Assembly (NCBI RefSeq): GCF_932526225.1
Contig: NC_064035.1
Coordinates: 17,039,969 to 17,103,968, forward strand
Direction: 5' to 3'
DNA length: 64,000 bases
Source of the DNA: Nematostella vectensis
Lineage: Eukaryota; Cnidaria; Anthozoa; Actiniaria; Edwardsiidae
Shown: positions 14,483 to 26,167 of the stretch, in pieces
Numbering within the stretch: position 1 is the first letter of the stretch
Layout: each line of letters begins with the position of its first letter
Notes under the pieces: model-generated
The model's database searches: none
The model's input: the letters and a program-made list of their open reading frames with translations, nothing else
What the model was told of the DNA's origin: nothing
Translations under genes and position numbers: made by a program

Positions 14483-15306
14483 GTGGATATAAAATGCTTA
14501 TTTTTTTTTTATTTGTGAATGCTGTCGTTTGAATCACTCAACGACCTTTTACTCTACAGAACACTTAAACTTAGGTGGCAAGGCTTAAACACGGGCAATA
14601 CTGACCTAAAATATTATGGAAATACAGCGGCAGTATGTAACAAGTACATCACAATTTAACGAAATTGGCAACAAAAAATCAATAAACGCTTATGAAAAAT
14701 TAACGATGTTAATAAATTAGAGCTAATTACCCTAGGGCAAAGTCTTTTGTCCATTTGTGGTTCATTAATGCACCAATTAACTTGAACATAGATAGTGTAT
14801 TTATTTTTGTAAGTCTATAATAAAAACTTTGAATGGACAAGGACGCTAAGCTCACTCATTTCTTCTTGACAAACATATTTTATTTATTTTGTAAGTTTAT
14901 GATAAAAGCTCTCAATAATGACTTTTTGAGACTGTGGACGCTTAGCTCACTTACAATTGTATATGGCTAATGGATAGTAGTTTTGGTAGAAGAATTGAAA
15001 GTTCTTGAACAAGTAAGAAATGTCCAGAGGTCAGTTAATTAGGTGTCATTTTTATGTGAAAGTAAACCATTGTTGGTTTGCACGCTCCGGGCCTTCGCTG
15101 GCAAACTCACGTGCGAAACTATAACATTCGAGAAATTATATATGTAGGGTACATGGAGCTATTGACCAATCGCGTGGCTCGTTACATTTGAACCAGACGA
15201 CAGCCAATCAGAAATCGCTTCACTCCGGCGGTTGGTGCGCGGGGGGTCTAAACAAGCTTTCTGTCGCTAATTCGCAGACGGTAATAATGGAACTATTTCC
15301 GGCTGC
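14483..15306. other. unique spacer before the 41-bp satellite; two CCAAT boxes
   Basis: No convincing exon. CCAAT motifs occur twice on the plus strand, in gaccaatcgc near 15165 and gccaatcag near 15203, about 100-150 bp before the satellite starts. They could belong to a promoter firing into the array, but no gene is visible downstream, so this stays speculative. Confidence 0.35.
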
Positions 15307-18300
15307 ACGCAGGCTATTCAACACCCTACCCTTGATATCCGGTTCACCCTATGGGTGTGCAACACCCTTCCCTTAAGGGCCGGTTCACACTTTGGATGTG
15401 CAACATCCTACCCTTCAGCACCTGTTCACACTATGGGTGTGCGACATCCTACCCATAAGGACCGGTTCACACTATGGGTGTACAACACCCTACCCTTGAG
15501 GGCCAGTTCACACTATGGATGTACAACACCCTACCCTTAAGCACCAGTTCACACTATGGGTGTACAACACCCTACCCTTAAGGGCCGGTTCACACTATGG
15601 GTGTACAACACCCTACCCTTAAGGACCAGTTCACACTATGGGTGTACAACACCCTACCCTTAAGGGCCGGTTCACACTATGGGTGTACAACACCCTACCC
15701 TTAAGGACCGGTTCACACTATGGGTGTACAACACCCTACCCTTAAGGGCCGGTTCACACTATGGGTGTACAACACCCTACCCTTAAGGGCCGGTTCACAC
15801 TTTGGGTGTACAACACCGTACCCTTAAGGGCCGGTTCACACTATGGGTGTACAACACCCTACCCTTAAGCACCAGTTCACACTATGGGTGTACAACACCC
15901 TACCCTTAAGGGCCAGTTCACATTATGGGTGTACAACACCCTACCCTTAAGGACCGGTTCACACTATGGGTGTACAACACCCTACCCTTAAGGGCCGGTT
16001 CACACTACGGGTGTACAACACCCTACCCTTAAGCACCAGTTCACACTATGGGTGTACAAGACCCTACCCTTAAGGACCAGTTCACACTATGGGTGTACAA
16101 CACCCTACCCTTAAGGGCCGGTTCACACTATGGGTGTACAACACCCTACCCTTAAGGACCGGTTCACACTATGGGTGTACAACACCCTACCTTTAAGGAC
16201 CGGTTCACACTATGGGTGTACAACACCCTTCCCTTAAGGGCCGGTTCACACTTTGGATGTGCAACATCCTACCCTTCAGCACCTGTTCACACTATGGGTG
16301 TGCGACATCCTACCCATAAGGACCGGTTCACACTATGGGTGTACAACACCCTACCCTTAAGGACCAGTTCACACTATAGGTGTACAACACCCTACCCTTA
16401 AGCACCAGTTCACACTATGGGTGTACAACACCCTACCCTTAAGGGCCGGTTCACACTATGGGTGTACAACACCCTACCCTTAAGGACCAGTTCACACTAT
16501 GGGTGTACAACACCCTACCCTTCAGCACCTGTTCACACTATGGGTGTGCGACATCCTACCCATAAGGACCGGTTCACACTATGGGTGTACAACACCCTAC
16601 CCTTAAGGACCAGTTCACACTATGGGTGTACAACACCCTACCCTTAAGGACCGGTTCACACTATGGGTGTACAACACCCTACCCTTAAGGGCCGGTTCAC
16701 ACTATGGGTGTACAACACCCTTCCCTTAAGGACTGGTTCACACTTTGGATGTGCAACATCCTACCCTTCAGCACCTGTTCACACTATGGGTGTGCGACAT
16801 CCTACCCATAAGGGCCGGTTCACACTATGGGTGTACAACACCCTACCCTTAAGGACCGGTTCACACTATGGGTGTACAACACCCTACCCTTAAGGACCGG
16901 TTCACACTATGGGTGTACAACACCCTACCCTTAAGGACCGGTTCACACTATGGGTGTGCGACATCCTACCCATAAGGGCCGGTTCACACTATGGGTGTAC
17001 AACACCCTACCCTTCAGCACCTGTTCACACTATGGGTGTGCGACATCCTACCCATAAGGGCCGGTTCACACTATGGGTGTACAACACCCTTCCCTTAAGG
17101 GCCGGTTCACACTTTGGATGTGCAACATCCTACCCTTCAGCACCTGTTCACACTATGGGTGTGCGACATCCTACCCATAAGGACCGGTTCACACTATGGG
17201 TGTACAACACCCTACCCTTAAGGGCCAGTTCACACTATGGGTGTACAACACCCTACCCTTAAGGACCGGTTCACACTATGGGTGTACAACACCCTACCCT
17301 TAAGCACCAGTTCACACTATGGGTGTACAAGACCCTACCCTTAAGGACCAGTTCACACTATGGGTGTACAACACCCTACCCTTAAGGGCCGGTTCACACT
17401 ATGGGTGTACAACACCCTACCCTTAAGGACCGGTTCACACTATGGGTGTACAACACCCTACCCTTAAGGACCGGTTCACACTATGGGTGTACAACACCCT
17501 TCCCTTAAGGGCCGGTTCACACTTTGGATGTGCAACATCCTACCCTTCAGCACCTGTTCACACTATGGGTGTGCGACATCCTACCCATAAGGACCGGTTC
17601 ACACTATGGGTGTACAACACCCTACCCTTAAGGACCAGTTCACACTATAGGTGTACAACACCCTACCCTTAAGCACCAGTTCACACTATGGGTGTACAAC
17701 ACCCTACCCTTAAGGGCCGGTTCACACTATGGGTGTACAACACCCTACCCTTAAGGACCAGTTCACACTATGGGTGTACAACACCCTACCCTTCAGCACC
17801 TGTTCACACTATGGGTGTGCGACATCCTACCCATAAGGACCGGTTCACACTATGGGTGTACAACACCCTACCCTTAAGGACCAGTTCACACTATGGGTGT
17901 ACAACACCCTACCCTTAAGGACCGGTTCACACTATGGGTGTACAACACCCTACCCTTAAGGGCCGGTTCACACTATGGGTGTACAACACCCTTCCCTTAA
18001 GGACTGGTTCACACTTTTGATGTGCAACATCCTACCCTTCAGCACCTGTTCACACTATGGGTGTGCGACATCCTACCCATAAGGGCCGGTTCACACTATG
18101 GGTGTACAACACCCTACCCTTAAGGACCGGTTCACACTATGGGTGTACAACACCCTACCCTTAAGGACCGGTTCACACTATGGGTGTACAACACCCTTCC
18201 CTTAAGGGCCGGTTCACACTTTGGATGTGCAACATCCTACCCTTCAGCACCTGTTCACACTATGGGTGTGCGACATCCTACCCATAAGGACCGGTTCACA

Positions 18301-20092
18301 CTATGGGTGTACAACACCCTACCCTTAAGGGCCAGTTCACACTATGGGTGTACAACACCCTACCCTTAAGGACCGGTTCACACTATGGGTGTACAACACC
18401 CTACCCTTAAGGGCCGGTTCACACTACGGGTGTACAACACCCTACCCTTAAGCACCAGTTCACACTATGGGTGTACAAGACCCTACCCTTAAGGACCAGT
18501 TCACACTATGGGTGTACAACACCCTACCCTTAAGGGCCGGTTCACACTATGGGTGTACAACACCCTACCCTTAAGGACCGGTTCACACTATGGGTGTACA
18601 ACACCCTACCCTTAAGGACCGGTTCACACTATGGGTGTACAACACCCTTCCCTTAAGGGCCGGTTCACACTTTGGATGTGCAACATCCTACCCTTCAGCA
18701 CCTGTTCACACTATGGGTGTGCGACATCCTACCCATAAGGACCGGTTCACACTATGGGTGTACAACACCCTACCCTTAAGGACCAGTTCACACTATAGGT
18801 GTACAACACCCTACCCTTAAGCACCAGTTCACACTATGGGTGTACAACACCCTACCCTTAAGGGCCGGTTCACACTATGGGTGTACAACACCCTACCCTT
18901 AAGGATCAGTTCACACTATGGGTGTACAACACCCTACCCTTCAGCACCTGTTCACACTATGGGTGTGCGACATCCTACCCATAAGGACCGGTTCACACTA
19001 TGGGTGTACAACACCCTACCCTTAAGGACCAGTTCACACTATGGGTGTACAACACCCTACCCTTAAGGACCGGTTCACACTATGGGTGTACAACACCCTA
19101 CCCTTAAGGGCCGGTTCACACTATGGGTGTACAACACCCTTCCCTTAAGGACTGGTTCACACTTTGGATGTGCAACATCCTACCCTTCAGCACCAGTTCA
19201 CACTATGGGTGTACAACACCCTACCCTTAAGGGCCGGTTCACACTATGGGTGTACAACACCCTACCCTTAAGGATCAGTTCACACTATGGGTGTACAACA
19301 CCCTACCCTTCAGCACCTGTTCACACTATGGGTGTGCGACATCCTACCCATAAGGACCGGTTCACACTATGGGTGTACAACACCCTACCCTTAAGGACCA
19401 GTTCACACTATGGGTGTACAACACCCTACCCTTAAGGACCGGTTCACACTATGGGTGTACAACACCCTACCCTTAAGGGCCGGTTCACACTATGGGTGTA
19501 CAACACCCTTCCCTTAAGGACTGGTTCACACTTTGGATGTGCAACATCCTACCCTTCAGCACCTGTTCACACTATGGGTGTGCGACATCCTACCCATAAG
19601 GGCCGGTTCACACTATGGGTGTACAACACCCTACCCTTAAGGACCGGTTCACACTATGGGTGTACAACACCCTACCCTTAAGGACCGGTTCACACTATGG
19701 GTGTACAACACCCTACCCTTAAGGACCGGTTCACACTATGGGTGTACAACACCCTTCCCTTAAGGGCCGGTTCACACTTTGGATGTGCAACATCCTACCC
19801 TTCAGCACCTGTTCACACTATGGGTGTGCGACATCCTACCCATAAGGACCGGTTCACACTATGGGTGTACAACACCCTACCCTTAAGCACCAGTTCACAC
19901 TATGGGTGTACAACACCCTACCCTTAAGGACCGGTTCACACTATGGGTGTACAACACCCTACCCTTAAGGACCGGTTCACACTATGGGTGTACAACACCC
20001 TACCCTTAAGGGCCAGTTCACACTATGGGTGTACAACACCCTACCCTTAAGGGCCGGTTCACACTTTGGGTGTGCGACACCCTACCCTGTAA
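15307..20092. repeat. 41-bp satellite array with hairpin core
   Basis: About 116 head-to-tail copies of a 41-bp unit. One part of the unit reads gggccggttcacactat and the other gggtgtacaacaccctacc, followed by cttaa. The segment GGGTGT-aca-ACACCC is a perfect 6-bp hairpin and the unit junction CCCTTAAGGG is a 10-bp palindrome. Variant units (ggatgtgcaacatcc, gggtgtgcgacatcc; ggaccag, gcacctg) recur in a fixed order and give higher-order periods of 1,271 bp (16171 to 17442) and 1,148 bp (17442 to 18590), i.e. 31 and 28 units. The array begins by degeneration in unique DNA near 15310 and ends near 20092. Plus-strand ORFs with a 41-residue repeat are by-products. Confidence 0.97.
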
Positions 20093-21019
20093 ACACTATG
20101 GCAAAAGCAACCACAGCCATTTTTTTCATATCTCGGCTTGAAATATTTTAAGAACTGCAAGGGGTGCTAATTCTAAGCGGGCCCTTATTTCAAAGTTCAG
20201 ACTTTATCTCTTTGTGGAAGAAGATTAAAAAACACAATGAGAATTTAAAGAAGTGTTGAATACTGTGTGAACAAGGACGTGTGAGAAATTCTCATAAATC
20301 TCGTTTTTATTATATACCCTAATTTTAAATCACATAATTTTGTTACACCATGTGGCGTGAAGAAACAAAGGACAAGGGAACAATTACAAAACACAATGGT
20401 GGACATTTTCATTTTATGTTGTTTCGGTTCGCACTGAAAAGAACGGCTTCGGCAGCTCTCGACTGATACAAATTGGATCCAGTGAAACTGATCCTGAGAA
20501 CTTTATTCTGCAGGTCTTGTCTAGAGTCTCTTGGTGCTCTCGGGGATATCAGTTCACATATCCCATAAGCATAAATGCCTAAACATTTCTATTTTTCCCT
20601 TCCAAAGCTACAGTGCAAGACATTTATAATATATTTAGAAAGACATTTATAAAGTTGGCCTTTTTTCAGTTTGATCTGAGCCGATTTGTTGAAAAGTACA
20701 TAGATGGCTACCGCAATGTTTGCAAGTACAGGCTACTGGTATGAGGTGATTTCGAAATTTCTTACGGTCACACATGCATCATTTATATTTTCTAATTCAT
20801 AAAATATTGTGTATTCAGGTTAGTCAAGTTTGAGTAGCGGCAAGAAAAAGATGTTTTAACATTATAAAAATCATTAAATAATTATAAGAATCATTGTCTT
20901 TGGGAACAACATACAAAGAATATAAATACTATGTCAAACTGGATGAACCTTGATTACCCATAAATTCTTTTACCTAGCACAGCCCATTCCTGAATTTTAC
21001 AAAATTTTTATTTTCTCCA
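20093..21019. other. spacer and WASL 3' flank
   Basis: Unique AT-rich DNA between the satellite and the WASL stop codon. It should contain the WASL 3' UTR on the minus strand. TTTATT (minus-strand AATAAA) lies at 20502-20507 and at 21007-21012; the second is only 8 nt past the stop and therefore unlikely to be the real signal. No other gene is seen. Confidence 0.45.
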
Positions 21020-24000
21020 CTAATCAATCCATTCATCATCATCGCTCTCAAACTCTGAAGCAGAGTCAGAGTCATCATCTGAAGAGAAACAAAAACAATA
21101 ACTAATTAGGTAATATAATTAGAAGACACAATGTCTGGCCCCAGGATGCAGTTATTTGCTAGGTTAAGGCTAAATGCAGTTCTCCTGGAATTTCCAAATA
21201 TAATAAAAGATAAGATACCTGAAGAGTGGATAGCTTTCTCTCTCTGGGTTAGAGCCATTTGCAGTGCTCCTAAGATTCCTCCTGGAGCAGCATCTACTCT
21301 GGGCTTTGCTTGGCCATCCTCTTGGGATACCTGCATAATATGCCGAAATTATATATATAAAAAGTGATTTTATTAACATGACTAGTAACTTATTACATCA
21401 GTATTATATTGAAATACACTCTAGGAGCATGATTTATTAAAAGTATTAGAAGAATTTATGGTATAAAGGTAGTATTCCAAAGCTAAGATCAAGACATACC
21501 GGTTTAAGATTTGTTCCACTTCTGATTGCACTGAGAAGGTCATCCCTGGCGTCTCCCCCAGACATCGACTTCCTCTTCTCATCATCACCAACCCGCTTAA
21601 GTTGAGTGCCCATCTGGATTTGGGATAGAAGACCAGCCCTACCAGGAATCATTGGGCCAGGAGGAGGGGCACCACGCCCAGGCGGAGGTGGCGGTGGAGG
21701 ATTCCCAAGGCTTGAAGGTGGCCGTCCTTCAATTGGTGGGGGAGGGGGTGGCGGCCCTCCAACAGGTGGGGGTGGAGGTGGAGGAGGTGCAGCCCCGCCC
21801 ACTGGGGGAGGAGCCATTCCCATGGAAGGGGGTGGAGGAGCACCTCTAGATGGAGGTGGTGGTCGCTGGCTTGATCGTGATGGCGGCGGCGGCGGTGGTG
21901 CTGTTCCCATTCTTGCAGGGGGTGGTGGGGGTGCAGAGCCTCTTGATGGAGGGGGAGGGGGTGCACCTCTTGATGGAGGGGGCGGCGCAGCTCCACGAGA
22001 TGGTGGGGGTGGTGGTTGGACTACAATTTAAGGGTTAATATTCCAGTATAGGCTTTTTTGTACAATAAAAAAAAACAATTCTTTAATTGCCTTTTTGCAT
22101 TTGGGTGCATTTGAGTGTCTAGAACTTTAGTTTTTTTCCATTAGGACCTTTTTTTTACCTTATCAACACCTATTTTGGCTGCTACAGGAGAGGGTAATCA
22201 ATGGACAATGATGGACATGAACAATACTAATAAAAAGGTATGTAAATTTACTAGTTTCACTTTTTCGGCTTTTCTTTTTTATTTCTCAAAATCTCTAGGT
22301 TTGAAAAAGAGAAAGGGTTTTGGGTTTTGGTGCAATATCATTAAAAAAAATACCACAAGGTTAACATTTTTAATCATAGAATAAAAAATCTTAATAAAAA
22401 AACACACAAGATTAACATTTTAGTCATAGAATGAAAAATCTTGGTCATAGCTTTAATACTTACTTCCCAAACTTGCGGTGGTGTCATACTCCTTCTCTAT
22501 TTCCTTTGTAACTGCTTCTATGCCTCCTCTTTCATTGACAAAGTTAACCACAAATGCTTTTGTGCTGTCATCCATTTGATTTTCAGACACCCCAAACAGT
22601 TTAAACAGTTTGACCCATTCGTCTCCATGCTTGGACAGATCCACGTTTTTCACCTTAAGTCAGATCAGATTATTTAAGCAACATATTCTTTCTTGAAAAA
22701 AAAATCAACAAAAAATAGTCAGGGCCACAGCAGGGGGTGGGACACTGGGGGCATGTGCCACCCCCCCCCAATATTTCCAAAAACTATAAGTAAAAGACCA
22801 GTGGGGGCATGGCTGTGCCCCCCATTGTTTTCTTAATGTTTCTGTATTCCCCCCCAATCAAAGTTGAAAAACAATAAGCACTTACATCAAAACCCTTCTG
22901 AGGGTCCCAGCCCATGTGTCCAACATGTCTATTAAATGAAAAAGTTAAAAATAAATACACCAGTCAGATTTAAAATATATATAACAGACAGTGGTATGGT
23001 TCAGTGGTTGGGAAATAATAGAGTCTTTTTTTCATTTACTTCAGTTGTACTTACTGAAAATTTTCAGGATTGCCAATGTCATCTTTGGAGAATTTCTTCT
23101 TGCCCTTTTTGTCCTTCTTATCCTTTTTGTTATTTCCTGATGTACTCTTCTTCTTGCTTGATAAACTGTCTATAGATGTCAGGCTAGTTTGGGATGGTGA
23201 GTGTGTCATTGTACCTGGAATAGGATAAACAGAGAAATATAACTACACATTTTAGAGAGTGTCAAATACATTTTCTTTTGCTGTACAAAAAAGCAAGCCT
23301 AGGCCTAGTAACCACCTTTCAAATTCTTCTTGAGGGCTATGAAACCCTATAATCAAATGAAATATCCACTTGATCACTGTAAAATTCTAAAGTATTACTG
23401 ATGTAGGTATATATTATATTGAATACATCAAATAAGAAATACATAAAATTTGAGTGGCTATCAAAAGATGGCTACAGTATCTGCATTTACCAGAAGCTGG
23501 GCGTCCTGACAACTCAACATTTCCACCGAGAGCAGGAGGTGGTGCTGGTTCTCTGTTCTTGTGCTGGTTTCTTCTATCTGAAAATCAGAGAAGGATCAAT
23601 TCATTATCCATTCATAATGTAGTGCCGTAGCAACCATGGGGGTCCAGAGGCGTGCACATCTAGATTTTTTTTCTGAAAATATTAGGAAATGACCAGAAGG
23701 GACATGGCCATGCCCCCCCTGTTTTCTTAATGTCTCTGTATCATACCCCCCCCAGTAATTTGATGCCCGCTACAACCCTGACCTAATATATACCAACATA
23801 ATGAGCTATAAAAGGTAAATGCTTGCAAACAAGCATAGGACTAATGCATTAAAACAATATGTATTAGAAGAATGAGACGAAAATGTGCACTGTGGTGTGG
23901 TGTATTTAGCTCTATTCATGTCTTAGAGAATATACCTTGTCTTCTCTTTTGTTTCTCTTGGAGTTTAATTTCAATCTGGGTTTTAAATGCATCAGCTTCA

Positions 24001-25096
24001 CTGTTGCTTGAAAAATTAAGTGCAGCATTGCAGTTCTAGAAGGAGAAAGAGCAACTATGTGATTCTAAGGCACAAATATCATGTTATAAATACCATGTTC
24101 CTATCAATCTCTTATCTGTATATCAGGATGTGGATACAAGAATATAAAAAAAGGATTATAAAGTACAGTATTTTTTTAGTTATCCACAATACACCAAAAA
24201 GTGTACTAAAAATAATCACTTTAAGGATACTCACATCAGCGGCAAATGTGTGGAAGAACGGCAAACTAGTAAAGTATTTAAACTGATTGTAGAGTTCTTG
24301 TTCCCATACCATACACTTTTGCTAAGAGAGAATAATTTAACAAATAATGAGTCAACATTTCCTATACCTGTCTACTCTCAATAAACAAGGGAAGGGTGGT
24401 GTGATGTTAAGATGTCAGTCTGGCACATAAAGATCACTTAATTTATTTTATAAAAATTTACTTAAGGGTTTTGGAAAGAGGGCTAAAATTGCAACAATAA
24501 TCACATACCGGATAGGAAAACCTCCACCCCTTTTCCTTATCCCCCTTGGGGCTAACAATGTGACAGACACAGGTTCAATAGCAGAAGTGACTGATCAAAG
24601 TCTATTACTTAGTCAAAAGAGTGGCATGTTTGAAGGCGTTGGACTTCACTTATTGATACTGATACTTACTATGATATCGTAAACGCGAATAAAGTACGAT
24701 TTTTTGGAGCAGTCTTTTACAAAACAAACAGCTCCCGTGGCTTTCTTCGTCCACTTCGTTCTCGATTCGGGAAGAGCGATCAGTAGTTGAGCGACTGCTG
24801 TAGCAAGGGTCTATGGTACAAGCAAGAAGAGTTATTTGATAAAATAGACAACTAAAGAGAATGCATGGGCATCAAATCAAAGATTTCAGGACAGCTACAT
24901 GCTTATTGACAATCGAAGTATTTTAGAGAAAAGCTTTCACACTTCAAGTTATGGGGGATTGCTATGAATCCAAAGATATTAATTGACTTACCGTACATCC
25001 ACGTCCGAGCATGTTAAAAACACTATCATTCTCCTCGTTGGAGAGGAGAGCTGACGGTATATTGACTGGTTTAGGCTTCTGTCGCGTTGTCGACAT
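21020..25096 (-). CDS. WASL: neural Wiskott-Aldrich syndrome protein (N-WASP), actin nucleation-promoting factor
   Basis: Eleven coding exons on the minus strand: 24992-25096, 24670-24810, 24235-24321, 23936-24035, 23491-23577, 23055-23214, 22886-22928, 22464-22653, 21500-22020, 21219-21330, 21020-21078. They total 1,605 bp and encode 534 aa (human N-WASP 505). Domains in order: WH1/EVH1 (about 15-140, with [10 protein letters not shown] and FFHTFAAD), a lysine-rich basic stretch (about 195-215), CRIB/GBD ([17 protein letters not shown] at about 220, followed by the autoinhibitory helix), a proline-rich region (305-430), two WH2 motifs ([14 protein letters not shown] at about 435; [14 protein letters not shown] at about 465), a central helix ([19 protein letters not shown]) and an acidic tail ending DDDEWID with the Arp2/3-contacting Trp. 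The family relays Cdc42 and PIP2 signals to Arp2/3-driven branched actin. All junctions keep phase. The gene is head to head with PHF14. Confidence 0.97.
22735..22862. repeat. degenerate C-rich dispersed repeat in WASL intron (copy 1)
   Basis: Carries gggggcatggctgtgcccc followed by a run of C and ttgttttcttaatgtttctg. The same order (gggacatggccatgccccc, gttttcttaatgtctctg) recurs at 23686-23757 in another WASL intron, so this is an old dispersed repeat. No coding content. Confidence 0.6.
23650..23762. repeat. degenerate C-rich dispersed repeat in WASL intron (copy 2)
   Basis: Second copy of the repeat at 22735-22862, sharing gttttcttaatgt and the C-rich block, in the same orientation. It lies in the intron between the 23491-23577 and 23936-24035 exons. 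Confidence 0.6.
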
Positions 25097-26167
25097 TTTT
25101 GAAGTCGTTCTCGAATCGATTTCCTGCAGGAAATGCTGGGTGACCACGCTACATCCTGCGATGACGTCACATGTCTTGTGATTTGCATAAAGTGTGTGAG
25201 AATCTTCTGACTACATTTCTTTATCTTCAGTTTAAAAATTGAACAATGATTGTTGTCTTTATGAGATCTTTCACAGACCTTGTGCGCAGCTACGCAGGAT
25301 AACCTGACTGTATGTTATGCTTCCATTGTGCAGTGGGAAGGCCAAATTTTATTACTGTAGCCCCCGAGCTGCCGCCAGAGGTTCTTTGTGTCCGCACTAA
25401 GCAAAGGATTGTAGAAACAGAGTTTTAGGCTCAATTCTGATAATAAACCACTAAATTCGACATGGACCCCGCGTCACAAACAAGGCACATTTCGGCCAAA
25501 TTAGAGGGCGTTTCGTGGTTAATTATCGGAATTTACCCTAACAAACTTTGTTCCTACCGCCCTTGCCTAAGCCCCATAAGGTGTTACGCGTGGTTTTCGC
25601 GAGGTCCGCCCTGAGTCCTTTCCTATGGCGCGTTACCAGGTTACCGTGGCGTTCGTGATGCCTGCCCGTAGCCCCATCCTATAAGGCATTACCGCGGGGT
25701 TCGTCGCTCTTATACGACCTATGCCTAGCTCGGGGACTTGTTAATTCCCCCATAAGCCCCAGTCAGCGATTTCATGCGAGCTCCTGCACGGGGTGCTTTA
25801 CGTCTGCTCTAGGCCCAATCCAGCGAGCTTATACGAGCTACTGTATATACGCGAAGAGGTTAGCGAAAACACCAAAAGTGCGTCTGTATGTTGAGATATG
25901 TTGAAGATGCGGTTTATTATTATTTCCCCTAGATAAGAAAATTCCGACCAAGACGGTCGGAAAATAAGACCACGGGAAAATTGTGCATGTAAAAAATCCA
26001 CTCTACTCAAACTCGAATCAAAGTCGTTAATAAAAAAAAAGCTTTTAGATTGACTATATTGGAGACGTGCGGAGAGGTGGTGAGGCCTGTTGTGTGTAAA
26101 CGCTGGACGTGAAAGATTGGGCACTACTACCCAATCCTTCGCATCTATCAGTTGGCTACAAACCAAA
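25097..26167. promoter_or_regulatory. divergent intergenic region between WASL and PHF14
   Basis: About 1.07 kb separates the two divergent start codons, so it holds the promoters and 5' UTRs of both genes. The middle (25550-25720) is relatively CpG-rich. A dispersed repeat at 25468-25567 matches one upstream of MSRB. Initiator and TATA elements cannot be placed reliably. Confidence 0.5.
25468..25567 (+). repeat. dispersed repeat shared with the MSRB upstream region (copy 1)
   Basis: Shares acaaggc, ttagaggg, ggtt.attatc.gga.tta and tgttcctaccgcccttg in the same order and spacing with 51060-51156. The ends were not defined. Confidence 0.6.

Noticed and set aside
15355-19927. Plus-strand ORFs with MGVQHPTL.. 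repeats
   Set aside because: They come from the 41-bp satellite (123-bp cycle), are regularly interrupted by stops and have no gene features.
15307-20092. CRISPR-like array
   Set aside because: Units are directly contiguous with no unique spacers, there are no cas genes, and the DNA is from an intron-bearing eukaryote.
21606-22038. Plus-strand glycine-rich ORF of 141 aa
   Set aside because: It is the complement of the proline-rich exon of WASL; codon content is explained by that gene.
25798-26166. 122-aa minus ORF overlapping the PHF14 start
   Set aside because: No family similarity and it overlaps the 5' region of PHF14; most likely chance.
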